Shown here piece by piece: positions 15,071 to 23,354 of a DNA stretch of 23,450 nucleotides. Positions within the stretch are counted from its first letter, which is position 1; each line of letters begins with the position of its first letter. Origin of the DNA: an uncultured Bacillaceae bacterium (GTDB lineage Bacteria; Bacillota; Bacilli; Bacillales; Pradoshiaceae); assembly GCA_904501845.1 (NCBI GenBank), contig CAJGCH010000011.1:1-23450 (forward strand), in the 5' to 3' direction. The notes below the pieces were generated by a model. That model saw only the letters and a list, made by a program, of their open reading frames with translations, was not told the DNA's origin and did no database searches. Made by a program: the position numbers and the translations under genes.

Positions 15071-15080
15071 ATTTATAGAC

Positions 15081-15107
15081 TTAGCACTCGGGAGTAAAGA
15101 GTGCTAA
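15081..15107 (+). promoter_or_regulatory. CIRCE operator (HrcA binding site)
   Basis: TTAGCACTC, nine bases, GAGTGCTAA: a perfect match to the CIRCE consensus. It lies between the promoter and the hrcA start, so HrcA represses its own operon (class I heat-shock control). It is the only copy in the window; dnaJ has none of its own. Confidence 0.98.
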
Positions 15108-15122
15108 CAGGGGTGATTATCG

Positions 15123-16157
15123 ATGTTAACAAATAGACAACTGCTTATTTTACAGGTGATCATCGATGATTTTATTTCTACCGCTCAGCCTGTCGGTTCG
15201 CGGAATATCTCGAAGAAGGATGGCATTTCCCTCAGCTCCGCCACTATCAGAAATGAAATGGCTGACCTTGAGGAGATGGGGTTTATCGAGAAAACACATA
15301 CCTCTTCCGGGCGTATTCCCTCTGAAAAAGGGTATCGGTACTATGTAGATCATCTCGTATCGCCGCAGCAGCTTCAGCAAGAAGATATCCATAAGTTAAA
15401 ATCGATTTTTAAAGATAAGCTTTTTGAGCTCGAGAAGATTGTTCAACGCTCAGCTGGCATTCTCTCGGAGATCACCAATTATACGACAATCATGCTCGGA
15501 CCTGCCGTGTCAGATAATCACTTGCGCAGGATTCAAATCGTGCCGCTCGGCAATAATACGGCGACAGCCATCATTGTCACGGATACAGGGCATGTTGAGA
15601 ATAAGATGATTTATCTCCCTCCAGGCATTGATATGGATGAAGTGGAGAGAATTGTGAATATCTTGAATGACCGCTTGATAGGCGTCCCTTTAACACAGTT
15701 GAAGGAGAAAATCTTCAGAGAGGTCGCCGTTCTGCTTAAGCAGCATATTACGAACTATGATATGGTTTTGAATATGATAGCTACAACATTGCAGATTCCG
15801 GCGAATGAGAAGCTTTTCTTTGGCGGAAAAGCCAATATGCTAAGCCAGCCTGAATTCCATGATATTGAGAAAGTGAAAGCGATACTGAATGTCATAGAAC
15901 AGGAAAAGGATTTATATGAATTGGTAAGTCAAACACCTGTTGGCATCAATGTCCGCATTGGTCATGAGAACAATAATCTTGCACTTAGCAACTGCAGCAT
16001 CATTAGCGCCACCTATTCAATAGGAGATGAGAGCTTAGGTTCCATTGCCATTCTGGGCCCTACCAGGATGGACTATGCTCGCGTCATTGGCTTGCTGTCC
16101 TTTTTCTCTGACAATTTAAGCGCGATGCTAACTGAGCAGTATCAAAATAAAAAGTAA
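15123..16157 (+). CDS. hrcA: HrcA, heat-inducible transcription repressor
   Basis: HrcA binds CIRCE and represses class I heat-shock genes. In B. subtilis its activity depends on GroEL. The 344 residues have an N-terminal winged helix (MLTNRQLLILQVIIDDF through SSATIRNEMADLEEMGF and SSGRIPSEKGYRYYVD), then a GAF-like and a dimerisation region (LGPAVSDN, VTDTGHVENK, LFFGGKANML, SIAILGPTRMDY). ATG 15123 has AGGGGTGA six bases upstream and follows a perfect CIRCE. Length matches B. subtilis HrcA (343). It is the first gene of hrcA-grpE-dnaK. Confidence 0.97.
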   Translation: MLTNRQLLILQVIIDDFISTAQPVGSRNISKKDGISLSSATIRNEMADLEEMGFIEKTHTSSGRIPSEKGYRYYVDHLVSPQQLQQEDIHKLKSIFKDKLFELEKIVQRSAGILSEITNYTTIMLGPAVSDNHLRRIQIVPLGNNTATAIIVTDTGHVENKMIYLPPGIDMDEVERIVNILNDRLIGVPLTQLKEKIFREVAVLLKQHITNYDMVLNMIATTLQIPANEKLFFGGKANMLSQPEFHDIEKVKAILNVIEQEKDLYELVSQTPVGINVRIGHENNNLALSNCSIISATYSIGDESLGSIAILGPTRMDYARVIGLLSFFSDNLSAMLTEQYQNKK

Positions 16158-16218
16158 CGGTAATAGTAGTAATATTACTGATGAAGACATTGGAAAGCTT
16201 TTAGGGAGGTGAGAAGCA

Positions 16219-16818
16219 GTGGCTGAAAACAAACAGGAACAAGCTGTGGAAGAACAAGTTGAAGAGATTTTTGATGAAACAGATGTTAATGAAACACAAG
16301 ATACAGGTTCAACTGAAGAATCTGGCGCAGCCGATGCGGCTTCTGATGAGGTAGCAGAGGAAAGCACTGGAGGAAGAGAAGCTGAACTTGAGCAGAAGCT
16401 GAAGGAAGCAGAAGCGAAATATTTGCGTCTGTACGCTGATTTTGACAATTATCGCCGCCGTGTCAAGCTTGATGCTGAGGCTGCGCAGAAGTATAGAGCG
16501 CAATCCCTGGTGACGAACTTGCTGCCGGCGCTCGATAACTTTGAGAGAGCGCTTAAGCTCTCCTCTGAGAACGACGAAACGAAGGCGCTCCTTCAAGGAA
16601 TGAACATGGTCCTAAGCGGCATTCAATCAGCGCTTAAGGAAGAAGGCGTTGAAGAGATTAAAGCTGTAGGGGAGGAATTTGACCCGCATTTGCATCAAGC
16701 TGTCATGCAGGACAATAACCCTGACTATGGTTCGAATATTGTTGTAGACGAGCTTCAAAAAGGCTATAAACTTAAAGACCGTGTGATTCGACCATCTATG
16801 GTAAAAGTGAATCAATAA
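16219..16818 (+). CDS. grpE: GrpE, nucleotide exchange factor of DnaK
   Basis: GrpE releases ADP from DnaK and acts as a thermosensor in many bacteria. The 199-residue protein has an acidic, disordered N-terminus (about 1-50), a long coiled coil (EAELEQKLKEAEAKYLRLYADFDNYRRR, about 53-80, onward to about 135) and a C-terminal beta domain (GEEFDPHLHQAV, GYKLKDRVIRPSMVKV). The start is GTG 16219, six bases after GGAGGTGA. It lies 61 bases after hrcA and 28 before dnaK. Confidence 0.97.
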   Translation: MAENKQEQAVEEQVEEIFDETDVNETQDTGSTEESGAADAASDEVAEESTGGREAELEQKLKEAEAKYLRLYADFDNYRRRVKLDAEAAQKYRAQSLVTNLLPALDNFERALKLSSENDETKALLQGMNMVLSGIQSALKEEGVEEIKAVGEEFDPHLHQAVMQDNNPDYGSNIVVDELQKGYKLKDRVIRPSMVKVNQ

Positions 16819-16846
16819 GGTTACATATTACGGGAGGTAATTATTC

Positions 16847-18664
16847 ATGAGCAAAATTATCGGTATTGACTTAGGTACCACAAACTCTTGCGTATCCGTG
16901 CTTGAGGGCGGGGAGCCGAAGGTAATCCCAAATCCAGAAGGAAACAGAACAACACCATCTGTTGTCGCTTTCAAAAATGGCGAGCGCCAAGTTGGTGAAG
17001 TGGCAAAGCGCCAAGCAATCACGAACTTAAACACAGTCAGTTCCATCAAACGTCATATGGGGACAGACTACACTGTAAACATTGAAGGAAAAGACTACTC
17101 TCCGCAAGAAGTATCAGCTATTATCCTTCAGTACTTGAAATCATACGCAGAAGAATATCTTGGCGAAAAGGTAACAAAAGCGGTTATTACGGTTCCTGCC
17201 TATTTCAATGATGCAGAACGTCAAGCAACAAAAGACGCAGGGCGCATTGCTGGCCTTGAGGTTGCGCGTATCATCAATGAACCGACTGCTGCAGCGTTAG
17301 CTTATGGTCTTGATAAAGCAGACGAAGATCAAAAAATCCTTGTATTCGACCTTGGCGGCGGTACTTTTGACGTATCCATCCTTGAACTAGGCGATGGCGT
17401 ATTCGAAGTTCGCTCCACAGCAGGTGACAACCGTCTTGGCGGAGATGACTTTGATAATGCAGTCATGGAATACTTGATCGAAGAATTCCGCAAAGAAAAT
17501 GGCATCGATTTATCTAAAGACAAAATGGCGCTTCAACGCTTAAAAGATGCCGCTGAAAAAGCGAAAAAAGATCTATCAGGTGTAACATCCACACAAATCT
17601 CCCTTCCGTTCATTACGGCTGGAGAAGCTGGACCATTGCACTTGGATGTGACACTTACTCGTGCGAAATTCGATGAAATTACAGCTGACCTTGTTGAAAG
17701 AACAATGGGACCTACTCGTCAAGCTCTTCGCGATGCAGGCCTATCCCCGGCTGAAATCGATAAGGTTATCCTTGTCGGCGGATCTACTCGTATCCCTGCC
17801 GTACAGGAAGCTATCAAGAAAGAAACAGGAAAAGAGCCTCATAAAGGCGTAAACCCTGATGAAGTTGTAGCAATGGGTGCAGCAATCCAAGGCGGCGTTA
17901 TCACTGGCGACGTAAAAGATGTTGTCTTGCTTGACGTTACATCTCTATCCTTGGGTATCGAGACAATGGGCGGAGTATTCACTCGCTTGATCGATCGTAA
18001 TACAACGATTCCGACTAGCAAATCTCAAATCTTCTCTACAGCAGCTGATAACCAAACAGCGGTTGATATCCATGTCCTTCAAGGTGAGCGCCAAATGGCT
18101 GCGGACAACAAAACGCTTGGCCGTTTCCAATTAACGGACATTCCGCCAGCACCGCGCGGTATCCCGCAAATCGAAGTAACATTCGATATTGATAACAACG
18201 GTATCGTAAATGTTCGTGCGAAAGACCTTGGCACAAATAAAGAACAAGCCATCACAATCCAATCTGCTACTTCCTTAAGCGATGAAGAAATTGAACGCAT
18301 GGTGAAGGAAGCGGAAGAGAATGCTGAAGCTGACAAGAAACGTAAAGAAGAAGCAGAGCTTCGAAACGAATCTGACAGCCTCGTGTTCCAAACTGAAAAA
18401 ACATTGAAAGAGCTTGAAGGCAAAGTAGATGCAGCAGAGGTTCAAAAAGCCACTGAAGCAAAAGATGCCTTGAAAGAAGCAATCGAAAAGAACGATCTTG
18501 CTGCTATGAAAGAAAAGAAAGATGCACTGCAAGAAATCGTCCAAGCCCTAAGCGTGAAGCTTTATGAGCAAGCAGCTCAAGCGCAGCAAGGCCAAGAAGG
18601 TGCGGGTAAAGCAGATGATGTTGTTGATGCAGAATTCACTGAAGTGGATGACGACAAGAAATAA
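16847..18664 (+). CDS. dnaK: DnaK, Hsp70 chaperone
   Basis: DnaK is the ATP-dependent Hsp70 that works with DnaJ and GrpE. The 605 residues show the nucleotide-binding domain (IGIDLGTTNS at 5-14, PAYFNDAERQATKDAG, IINEPTAAALAYGL, LVFDLGGGTFDVS, LVGGSTRIPAVQ), the EEVD-less bacterial substrate-binding domain (about 365-500) and a charged helical lid with an acidic tail (DDVVDAEFTEVDDDKK). It lacks the roughly 24-residue insert near residue 80 of Gram-negative DnaK, as is normal for Firmicutes. GGGAGGT lies eight bases before ATG 16847. A strong terminator follows. Confidence 0.98.
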   Translation: MSKIIGIDLGTTNSCVSVLEGGEPKVIPNPEGNRTTPSVVAFKNGERQVGEVAKRQAITNLNTVSSIKRHMGTDYTVNIEGKDYSPQEVSAIILQYLKSYAEEYLGEKVTKAVITVPAYFNDAERQATKDAGRIAGLEVARIINEPTAAALAYGLDKADEDQKILVFDLGGGTFDVSILELGDGVFEVRSTAGDNRLGGDDFDNAVMEYLIEEFRKENGIDLSKDKMALQRLKDAAEKAKKDLSGVTSTQISLPFITAGEAGPLHLDVTLTRAKFDEITADLVERTMGPTRQALRDAGLSPAEIDKVILVGGSTRIPAVQEAIKKETGKEPHKGVNPDEVVAMGAAIQGGVITGDVKDVVLLDVTSLSLGIETMGGVFTRLIDRNTTIPTSKSQIFSTAADNQTAVDIHVLQGERQMAADNKTLGRFQLTDIPPAPRGIPQIEVTFDIDNNGIVNVRAKDLGTNKEQAITIQSATSLSDEEIERMVKEAEENAEADKKRKEEAELRNESDSLVFQTEKTLKELEGKVDAAEVQKATEAKDALKEAIEKNDLAAMKEKKDALQEIVQALSVKLYEQAAQAQQGQEGAGKADDVVDAEFTEVDDDKK

Positions 18665-18680
18665 TTTCTGAACGAAAAAT

Positions 18681-18717
18681 AGTCAAAGTCAAGGTATGCT
18701 TGACTTTGGCTTTTTTT
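18681..18717 (+). terminator. Terminator between dnaK and dnaJ
   Basis: A 13-bp stem (18681-18693 with 18699-18711, one G-U pair) with a 5-base loop is followed by seven T. It should reduce transcription from the CIRCE-controlled promoter into dnaJ. Confidence 0.9.
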
Positions 18718-18743
18718 AACGTCTTATCCATTTGCTGTTTATA

Positions 18744-18773
18744 TTGCAACTCATGTTTATCAAGTGGTACAAT
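18744..18773 (+). promoter_or_regulatory. Candidate sigma-A promoter of dnaJ-prmA-rsmE
   Basis: TTGCAA (18744-18749), an 18-base spacer and TACAAT (18768-18773). A start near 18780 would leave a leader of about 40 bases. There is no CIRCE here, so expression from it should not answer to HrcA. Confidence 0.6.
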
Positions 18774-18821
18774 ATTTTTTATGTGAAACGACGGATATTA
18801 AAAGAATCAGGAGTGTGAGGA

Positions 18822-19952
18822 ATGAGCAAACGGGATTATTATGAGGTGCTTGGGGTTGGCAAAAATGCCTCGAAGGATGAATTGAAGAAAGCGTATCGCC
18901 GCCTTTCCAAACAATATCACCCTGACATTAATAAAGAAGCAGATGCAGCGGATAAATTCAAAGAGGTCAAGGAAGCTTATGAAGTATTAAGCGATGATCA
19001 GAAGAGAGCGCGCTATGACCAGTTCGGCCATGAGGATCCAACTCAGGGCTTCGGGGGAGCGGGCGGTGCCGGCTTCGAAGGCTTCGGAGGATTTGAGGAT
19101 ATTTTCAATACATTCTTTGGCGGAGGTGGCGGCCGTCGCCGCGATCCGAATGCACCGCGTCAAGGGGATGACCTTCAATACACGATGACTTTGTCATTTG
19201 AAGAAGCATGCTTTGGAACGGAGACCACTATTGAAATTCCGAGAGATGAAGAGTGCGATACATGTAAGGGAACTGGCGCTAAGCCGGGAACATCCCCTGA
19301 GACATGCTCGCATTGTCATGGTACAGGTCAGCTGAATGTGGAACAAAACACGCCATTTGGCCGGATTGTGAACCGCCGCGTATGTCAGCACTGCAGCGGT
19401 ACAGGGAAGATCATTAAGGATAAATGCGCAACCTGTCACGGAAAAGGTACGGTCAGAAAACGCAACAAGATTCAAATCAAGGTTCCAGCTGGTGTGGACG
19501 ATGGCCAGCAATTACGCGTTCCAGGAAAAGGCGAGCCAGGAATCAATGGCGGACCTGCGGGAGACTTATTTGTTGTCTTCCAAATTAAACCTCATGAGTT
19601 TTTCGAGCGCGATGGGGATGATATTTATTGTGAAATGCCAATTACGTTTGCGCAGGCAGCTCTCGGGGATGAGATTGAAGTTCCGACCATCCATGGCAAA
19701 GTGAAGCTGAAGGTTCCTGCAGGCACGCAAACAGGCACACGTTTCCGCCTAAAAGGCAAGGGTGTGCAGAATGTAAGGGGCTATGGCCAAGGTGACCAGC
19801 ATATCCGTATCTTAGTCGTAACACCAACGAAGCTTTCTGATAAGCAAAAGGAACTGATCAGGGAGTTTGCGGAAATCAGTGGTCAAGGTCAACTGGACGA
19901 ACATGAAGAAGGTTTCTTCTCAAAAGTAAAAAGAGCATTTAAAGGTGAATAA
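18822..19952 (+). CDS. dnaJ: DnaJ, Hsp40 co-chaperone
   Basis: DnaJ delivers substrates to DnaK and stimulates its ATPase. The 376 residues have a J domain (about 4-68, HPD at 33-35), a Gly/Phe-rich linker (about 76-105), four CXXCXGXG zinc repeats (cysteines 145/148, 162/165, 188/191, 202/205) and C-terminal substrate-binding domains (QLRVPGKGEPG, RLKGKGV). All signature residues are intact. AGGAGTGTGAGGA precedes the ATG. The gene has its own promoter after the dnaK terminator and is followed 18 bases later by prmA. Confidence 0.98.
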   Translation: MSKRDYYEVLGVGKNASKDELKKAYRRLSKQYHPDINKEADAADKFKEVKEAYEVLSDDQKRARYDQFGHEDPTQGFGGAGGAGFEGFGGFEDIFNTFFGGGGGRRRDPNAPRQGDDLQYTMTLSFEEACFGTETTIEIPRDEECDTCKGTGAKPGTSPETCSHCHGTGQLNVEQNTPFGRIVNRRVCQHCSGTGKIIKDKCATCHGKGTVRKRNKIQIKVPAGVDDGQQLRVPGKGEPGINGGPAGDLFVVFQIKPHEFFERDGDDIYCEMPITFAQAALGDEIEVPTIHGKVKLKVPAGTQTGTRFRLKGKGVQNVRGYGQGDQHIRILVVTPTKLSDKQKELIREFAEISGQGQLDEHEEGFFSKVKRAFKGE

Positions 19953-19970
19953 ACAGGTAGGAGTTGGTAG

Positions 19971-20912
19971 ATGATGAAGTGGTCCGAATTATGTATTCAT
20001 ACAACAAATGAAGCAGTCGAACCAATATCGAATATATTGCATGAGGCAGGAGCAAGCGGTGTGGTGATTGAAGATCCGCTTGAGCTTGTCCGTGAAAGGG
20101 AGAATGTATTCGGCGAAATCTATCAGCTCGACCCCAATGATTTCCCGGATGAGGGCGTCATCGTTAAGGCGTACTTGCCGGTTAATAGTTTCCTTGGAGA
20201 GACTGTGGACGGGATTAAAGAATTGATCAATAATCTTGTTGAATATGATATTGACCTGGGCGTCAATAAAGTGACAATTAGTGAAGTAAATGAGGAAGAA
20301 TGGGCGACAGCTTGGAAGAAGTACTATCACCCGGTGAAGATTTCTGAACAAATCACGATTGTCCCGACTTGGGAGGAGTATACTCCTGTGAGCAGTGATG
20401 AAAAAATTATCGAGCTTGATCCAGGGATGGCATTTGGAACAGGGACGCATCCTACGACCATCCTGTGCATCCAAGCGCTCGAAAAACACGTCAAACAGGG
20501 CATGAATGTCATCGATGTCGGCACAGGCTCAGGTGTATTGACAATTGCGGCGGCAAAATACGGTGCAAAGGAAATTCTTGCCCTTGATTTAGATGAAGTC
20601 GCCGTCAACAGTGCAAAGATCAATTGCAAATTGAACAAGGTGCATGATCAGGTGACGATTAAGCAAAATGACTTATTAAAGGGTGTAGAATTCGAAGCGG
20701 ATATCATTGTCGCGAACATTCTTGCAGAGGTCATTGTCCGCTTCACAGATGACGTAGAGCGCCTGCTTAAGCCTGGCGGGCTCTTCATCTCTTCTGGTAT
20801 CATCAAGCAGAAAAGGGCGGAAGTGGAAGCGGCGATCGTGAATTCAGGATTGGTCATCGAGGAAGTCATGACCATGGAGGATTGGGTGTCCATCACGGCA
20901 CGCAAGCAATAA
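19971..20912 (+). CDS. prmA: Ribosomal protein L11 methyltransferase PrmA
   Basis: PrmA trimethylates ribosomal protein L11 using SAM. The 313-residue protein has an N-terminal substrate-recognition domain (about 1-120, EEWATAWKKYYHPVK), the conserved DPGMAFGTGTHPTT (150-163), SAM motif I IDVGTGSG (181-188), LDLDEVAV and the catalytic-region motif VANILAEV (247-254). AGGAG lies seven bases before ATG 19971. A second ATG follows at once (19974) and gives the N-terminus MKWSELCIHTT, closer to B. subtilis, so the start may be one codon in. It follows dnaJ in the same operon. Confidence 0.96.
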   Translation: MMKWSELCIHTTNEAVEPISNILHEAGASGVVIEDPLELVRERENVFGEIYQLDPNDFPDEGVIVKAYLPVNSFLGETVDGIKELINNLVEYDIDLGVNKVTISEVNEEEWATAWKKYYHPVKISEQITIVPTWEEYTPVSSDEKIIELDPGMAFGTGTHPTTILCIQALEKHVKQGMNVIDVGTGSGVLTIAAAKYGAKEILALDLDEVAVNSAKINCKLNKVHDQVTIKQNDLLKGVEFEADIIVANILAEVIVRFTDDVERLLKPGGLFISSGIIKQKRAEVEAAIVNSGLVIEEVMTMEDWVSITARKQ

Positions 20913-20957
20913 ACAAGGGAACAAAGATAGAGTAAGAAGGAAGAAGGATGCGAGGCC

Positions 20958-21704
20958 ATGCAGAGATATTTTATTCATGAGATGATCGATGAAAAGAACG
21001 TAACAGTCTCAGGTGATGATTTTCATCATATGACTCGGGTAATGCGGATGGAGGTAGGTGACCGTTTCTTTGGGGTCGTCGATACCAATGCCGCCCTGAT
21101 TGAAATCGATGCCATCCTCGAACAATCTCTTCGTGGCCGCATCATTGAATGGGTGGATGAAGCAAAGGAATTGCCCATTCAAGTGAGCATCGCGAACGGC
21201 TTGCCTAAAGGGGATAAATTAGAGTGGGTCATTCAAAAAGGGACGGAGCTTGGTGCCCATGCATTTATCCCTTTTATGGCAACTCGTTCCATCGTTAAAT
21301 GGGATGCAAAAAAAGCCGCCAAAAAAACAGAACGGCTGCGCAAGATTGCAAAAGAGGCGGCGGAGCAATCACATCGCACCGTTATACCGCATATCGACGA
21401 CCCAGTCACATTCAATCGCTTGCTCCAGATGGCGGGAGACTTTGACCATAAGCTTGTCGCTTATGAGGAAGAGGCCAAACAAGGAGAAAGCTTGCGGCTT
21501 GTCGAGACCTTAAAATCCGTAAAGCCGGGTGAGAAGCTGTTAATCGTCTTTGGCCCGGAAGGCGGCCTTGACGAGAAAGAGATTGAAGGACTGATAGCAC
21601 AAGGCTTTAGAACTTGCAGTCTTGGACCGCGTATTCTCAGGACGGAGACAGCACCAATGTATGCCTTGTCAGCGATATCTTATCAATTAGAATTAGTGAG
21701 GTGA
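20958..21704 (+). CDS. rsmE: RsmE, 16S rRNA m3U methyltransferase (YqeU)
   Basis: RsmE methylates N3 of a uridine in 16S rRNA (U1498 in E. coli numbering). The 248-residue protein has an N-terminal PUA-like RNA-binding domain (about 1-70, HHMTRVMRMEVGD) and a C-terminal SPOUT knot fold with KGTELGAHAFIPF (94-106), EQSHR (136-140), FGPEGG (198-203) and LGPRILRTETA (222-232), the SAM-binding knot. The ATG has GAGG close upstream. It follows prmA by 45 bases, and mtaB's ribosome site overlaps its last codons, so translation is probably coupled. Confidence 0.96.
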   Translation: MQRYFIHEMIDEKNVTVSGDDFHHMTRVMRMEVGDRFFGVVDTNAALIEIDAILEQSLRGRIIEWVDEAKELPIQVSIANGLPKGDKLEWVIQKGTELGAHAFIPFMATRSIVKWDAKKAAKKTERLRKIAKEAAEQSHRTVIPHIDDPVTFNRLLQMAGDFDHKLVAYEEEAKQGESLRLVETLKSVKPGEKLLIVFGPEGGLDEKEIEGLIAQGFRTCSLGPRILRTETAPMYALSAISYQLELVR

Positions 21705-21709
21705 AGGAA

Positions 21710-23050
21710 ATGGCAACCGTAGCGTTCCATACATTAGGATGTAAAGTGAATCATTATGAAACAGAAGCGATATGGCAGCTGTTTCAGGCTTCAGGATATG
21801 ATCGAGTAGATTTTGAACAAGTGGCAGATGTCTATATCATTAATACATGCACAGTTACAAACACGGGCGACAAGAAGAGCCGTCAAATCATTCGGAGGGC
21901 AGTCCGTAAAAACCCAGATGCTGTAATCTGCGTAACAGGCTGTTATGCCCAAACTTCTCCGGCGGAAATTATGGCCATTCCTGGTGTGGATATTGTCGTA
22001 GGGACACAGGACCGCGGGAAACTGCTAGGCTATATTGATACATTCCGAGAGGAGCGCCAGCCAATCAATGGCGTTCGTAATATTATGAAGACAAGAGTTT
22101 ACGAAGAAATGGACGTTCCTGCTTTCACTGACAGGACACGTGCTTCATTGAAGATTCAGGAAGGCTGCAATAATTTCTGCACCTTCTGCATCATTCCATG
22201 GGCGCGCGGGCTTCTGCGCTCACGAGATCCGCAGGAAGTCGTTCATCAAGCCCAGCAGCTCGTGGATGCCGGTTACAAGGAAATTGTGCTTACAGGCATT
22301 CATACAGGCGGGTATGGAGAAGACTTGAAGGATTATAATCTTGCTATGCTTCTGCAAGACTTAGATGAGAAGGTGCACGGACTGAAACGCATCCGTATCT
22401 CCTCCATCGAAGCATCACAAATCTCTGACGAGGTTATTGATGTATTGCGGAAATCGGACAAGGTGGTTCCTCACTTGCATATTCCAATCCAGTCAGCTTC
22501 CAATACAGTGCTGAAGAGAATGCGCCGCAAGTATTCAACGGAATTCTATGCTGAGCGTGTAGCACGCTTGAGAGAAGCGTTGCCTAACCTTGCGATTACA
22601 TCAGACGTTATTGTGGGCTTCCCTGGGGAAACAGAGGAAGAATTCATGGAAACTTATAATTTCATCAAAGAACAGCGTTTCTCTGAGCTTCATGTCTTCC
22701 CTTATTCCAAGCGGACTGGCACGCCGGCGGCTCGTATGGAAGACCAAGTTGATGAAGACATAAAGAATGACCGCGTACACCGCTTGATTGCCCTTTCCGA
22801 CCAATTGGCGAAGGAGTTCGCTTCCCAATTCGAGAATGAGGTTCTTGAAGTCATCCCTGAGGACCGCTTTGAAGAAGGAGAAGGCTTATACCAAGGGTAT
22901 TCTGATAATTACCTGAAGGTTGTCTTCCCTGCGACAGAAGATATGATCGGCCAAATCGTTAAAGTGAAAATCACGAAAGCCGGTTACCCATACAATGAAG
23001 GTCAATTCGTCCGCGTACTCGACGATCAAGTCCAAGCAATTGCACAATAA
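21710..23050 (+). CDS. mtaB: MtaB, tRNA t6A37 methylthiotransferase (YqeV)
   Basis: MtaB is a radical-SAM enzyme with two 4Fe-4S clusters that turns t6A37 into ms2t6A in tRNAs reading ANN codons. The 446 residues have an N-terminal MTTase domain with three cluster cysteines (C11 in TLGCKVN, C47 in NTCTVT, C78 in TGCYAQ), the radical-SAM motif GCNNFCTFC (C153, C157, C160), a radical-SAM barrel and a C-terminal TRAM domain (about 385-440). ATG 21710 is set by GAGGTGAAGG, which overlaps the rsmE stop. The frame continues upstream inside rsmE but that part is not used. In B. subtilis yqeV also follows yqeU. Confidence 0.96.
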   Translation: MATVAFHTLGCKVNHYETEAIWQLFQASGYDRVDFEQVADVYIINTCTVTNTGDKKSRQIIRRAVRKNPDAVICVTGCYAQTSPAEIMAIPGVDIVVGTQDRGKLLGYIDTFREERQPINGVRNIMKTRVYEEMDVPAFTDRTRASLKIQEGCNNFCTFCIIPWARGLLRSRDPQEVVHQAQQLVDAGYKEIVLTGIHTGGYGEDLKDYNLAMLLQDLDEKVHGLKRIRISSIEASQISDEVIDVLRKSDKVVPHLHIPIQSASNTVLKRMRRKYSTEFYAERVARLREALPNLAITSDVIVGFPGETEEEFMETYNFIKEQRFSELHVFPYSKRTGTPAARMEDQVDEDIKNDRVHRLIALSDQLAKEFASQFENEVLEVIPEDRFEEGEGLYQGYSDNYLKVVFPATEDMIGQIVKVKITKAGYPYNEGQFVRVLDDQVQAIAQ

Positions 23051-23131
23051 CATGAGGATAGAGTCTAGGGATCTTAATATTTCTGACTTTAGACAAAAGA
23101 GGCTGGGATAAAAGTATTTCAGTCAATAATG

Positions 23132-23191
23132 AAACCCGAACTATTAGGCGATATTTTAATTAATATTTCGTCTAATAGGTTGGGTTTTTTT
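23132..23191 (+). terminator. Long imperfect hairpin terminator after mtaB
   Basis: Arms 23132-23151 and 23168-23187 pair over about 20 positions with G-U pairs and one mismatch. The 3' arm runs into seven T (23185-23191). It is the first clear stop signal after the dnaJ-prmA-rsmE-mtaB genes, about 80 bases past the mtaB stop. Confidence 0.75.
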
Positions 23192-23247
23192 ATATTTTCA
23201 ATAGGTTTGTTCATTTTGTATATCATTGCTACTAACTAGTGGAATTT

Positions 23248-23354
23248 CGCTGCGGCTACTCGACTCCTGCGGATCATCAAGGAAAGGCTGAGACCCTGCA
23301 GGCACAGCCGAGGAGGCTCTGCTTCCTCCCCGCGGAAAGCGAGTGGCTGTAGCG
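23248..23354. repeat. GC-rich branched palindromic intergenic element
   Basis: A 15-bp outer stem (23248-23262 with 23340-23354, three G-U pairs) encloses two hairpins: GGCTG/CAGCC (23286-23290 with 23305-23309) and GAGGAGG/CTTCCTC (23310-23316 with 23322-23328, one G-U pair). A short TGCGG/CCGCG-type helix may extend the outer stem. The element is markedly GC-richer than the sequence on both sides. It resembles, from memory, a family of intergenic repeats common in Bacillaceae genomes. Only one copy lies in this window, so repeat status is inferred. Confidence 0.6.

Noticed and set aside
16172..16183. Short palindrome AGTAATATTACT between hrcA and grpE
   Set aside because: Too short and AT-rich to be more than chance; there is no T-run, so it is not a terminator.
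19989..20489. 166-codon minus-strand frame inside prmA, the longest antisense frame
   Set aside because: It is the shadow of the highly conserved prmA, without ribosome site or recognisable protein features.
21614..21709. N-terminal extension of mtaB into rsmE
   Set aside because: The extension lies wholly in rsmE coding sequence. The strong ribosome site and the conserved start MATVAFHTLGCKVN place the start at 21710.
23248..23354. Integron attC site or IS end
   Set aside because: No attC core sites, no integrase or transposase, and no terminal duplications that I can recognise; treated as an intergenic repeat element instead.
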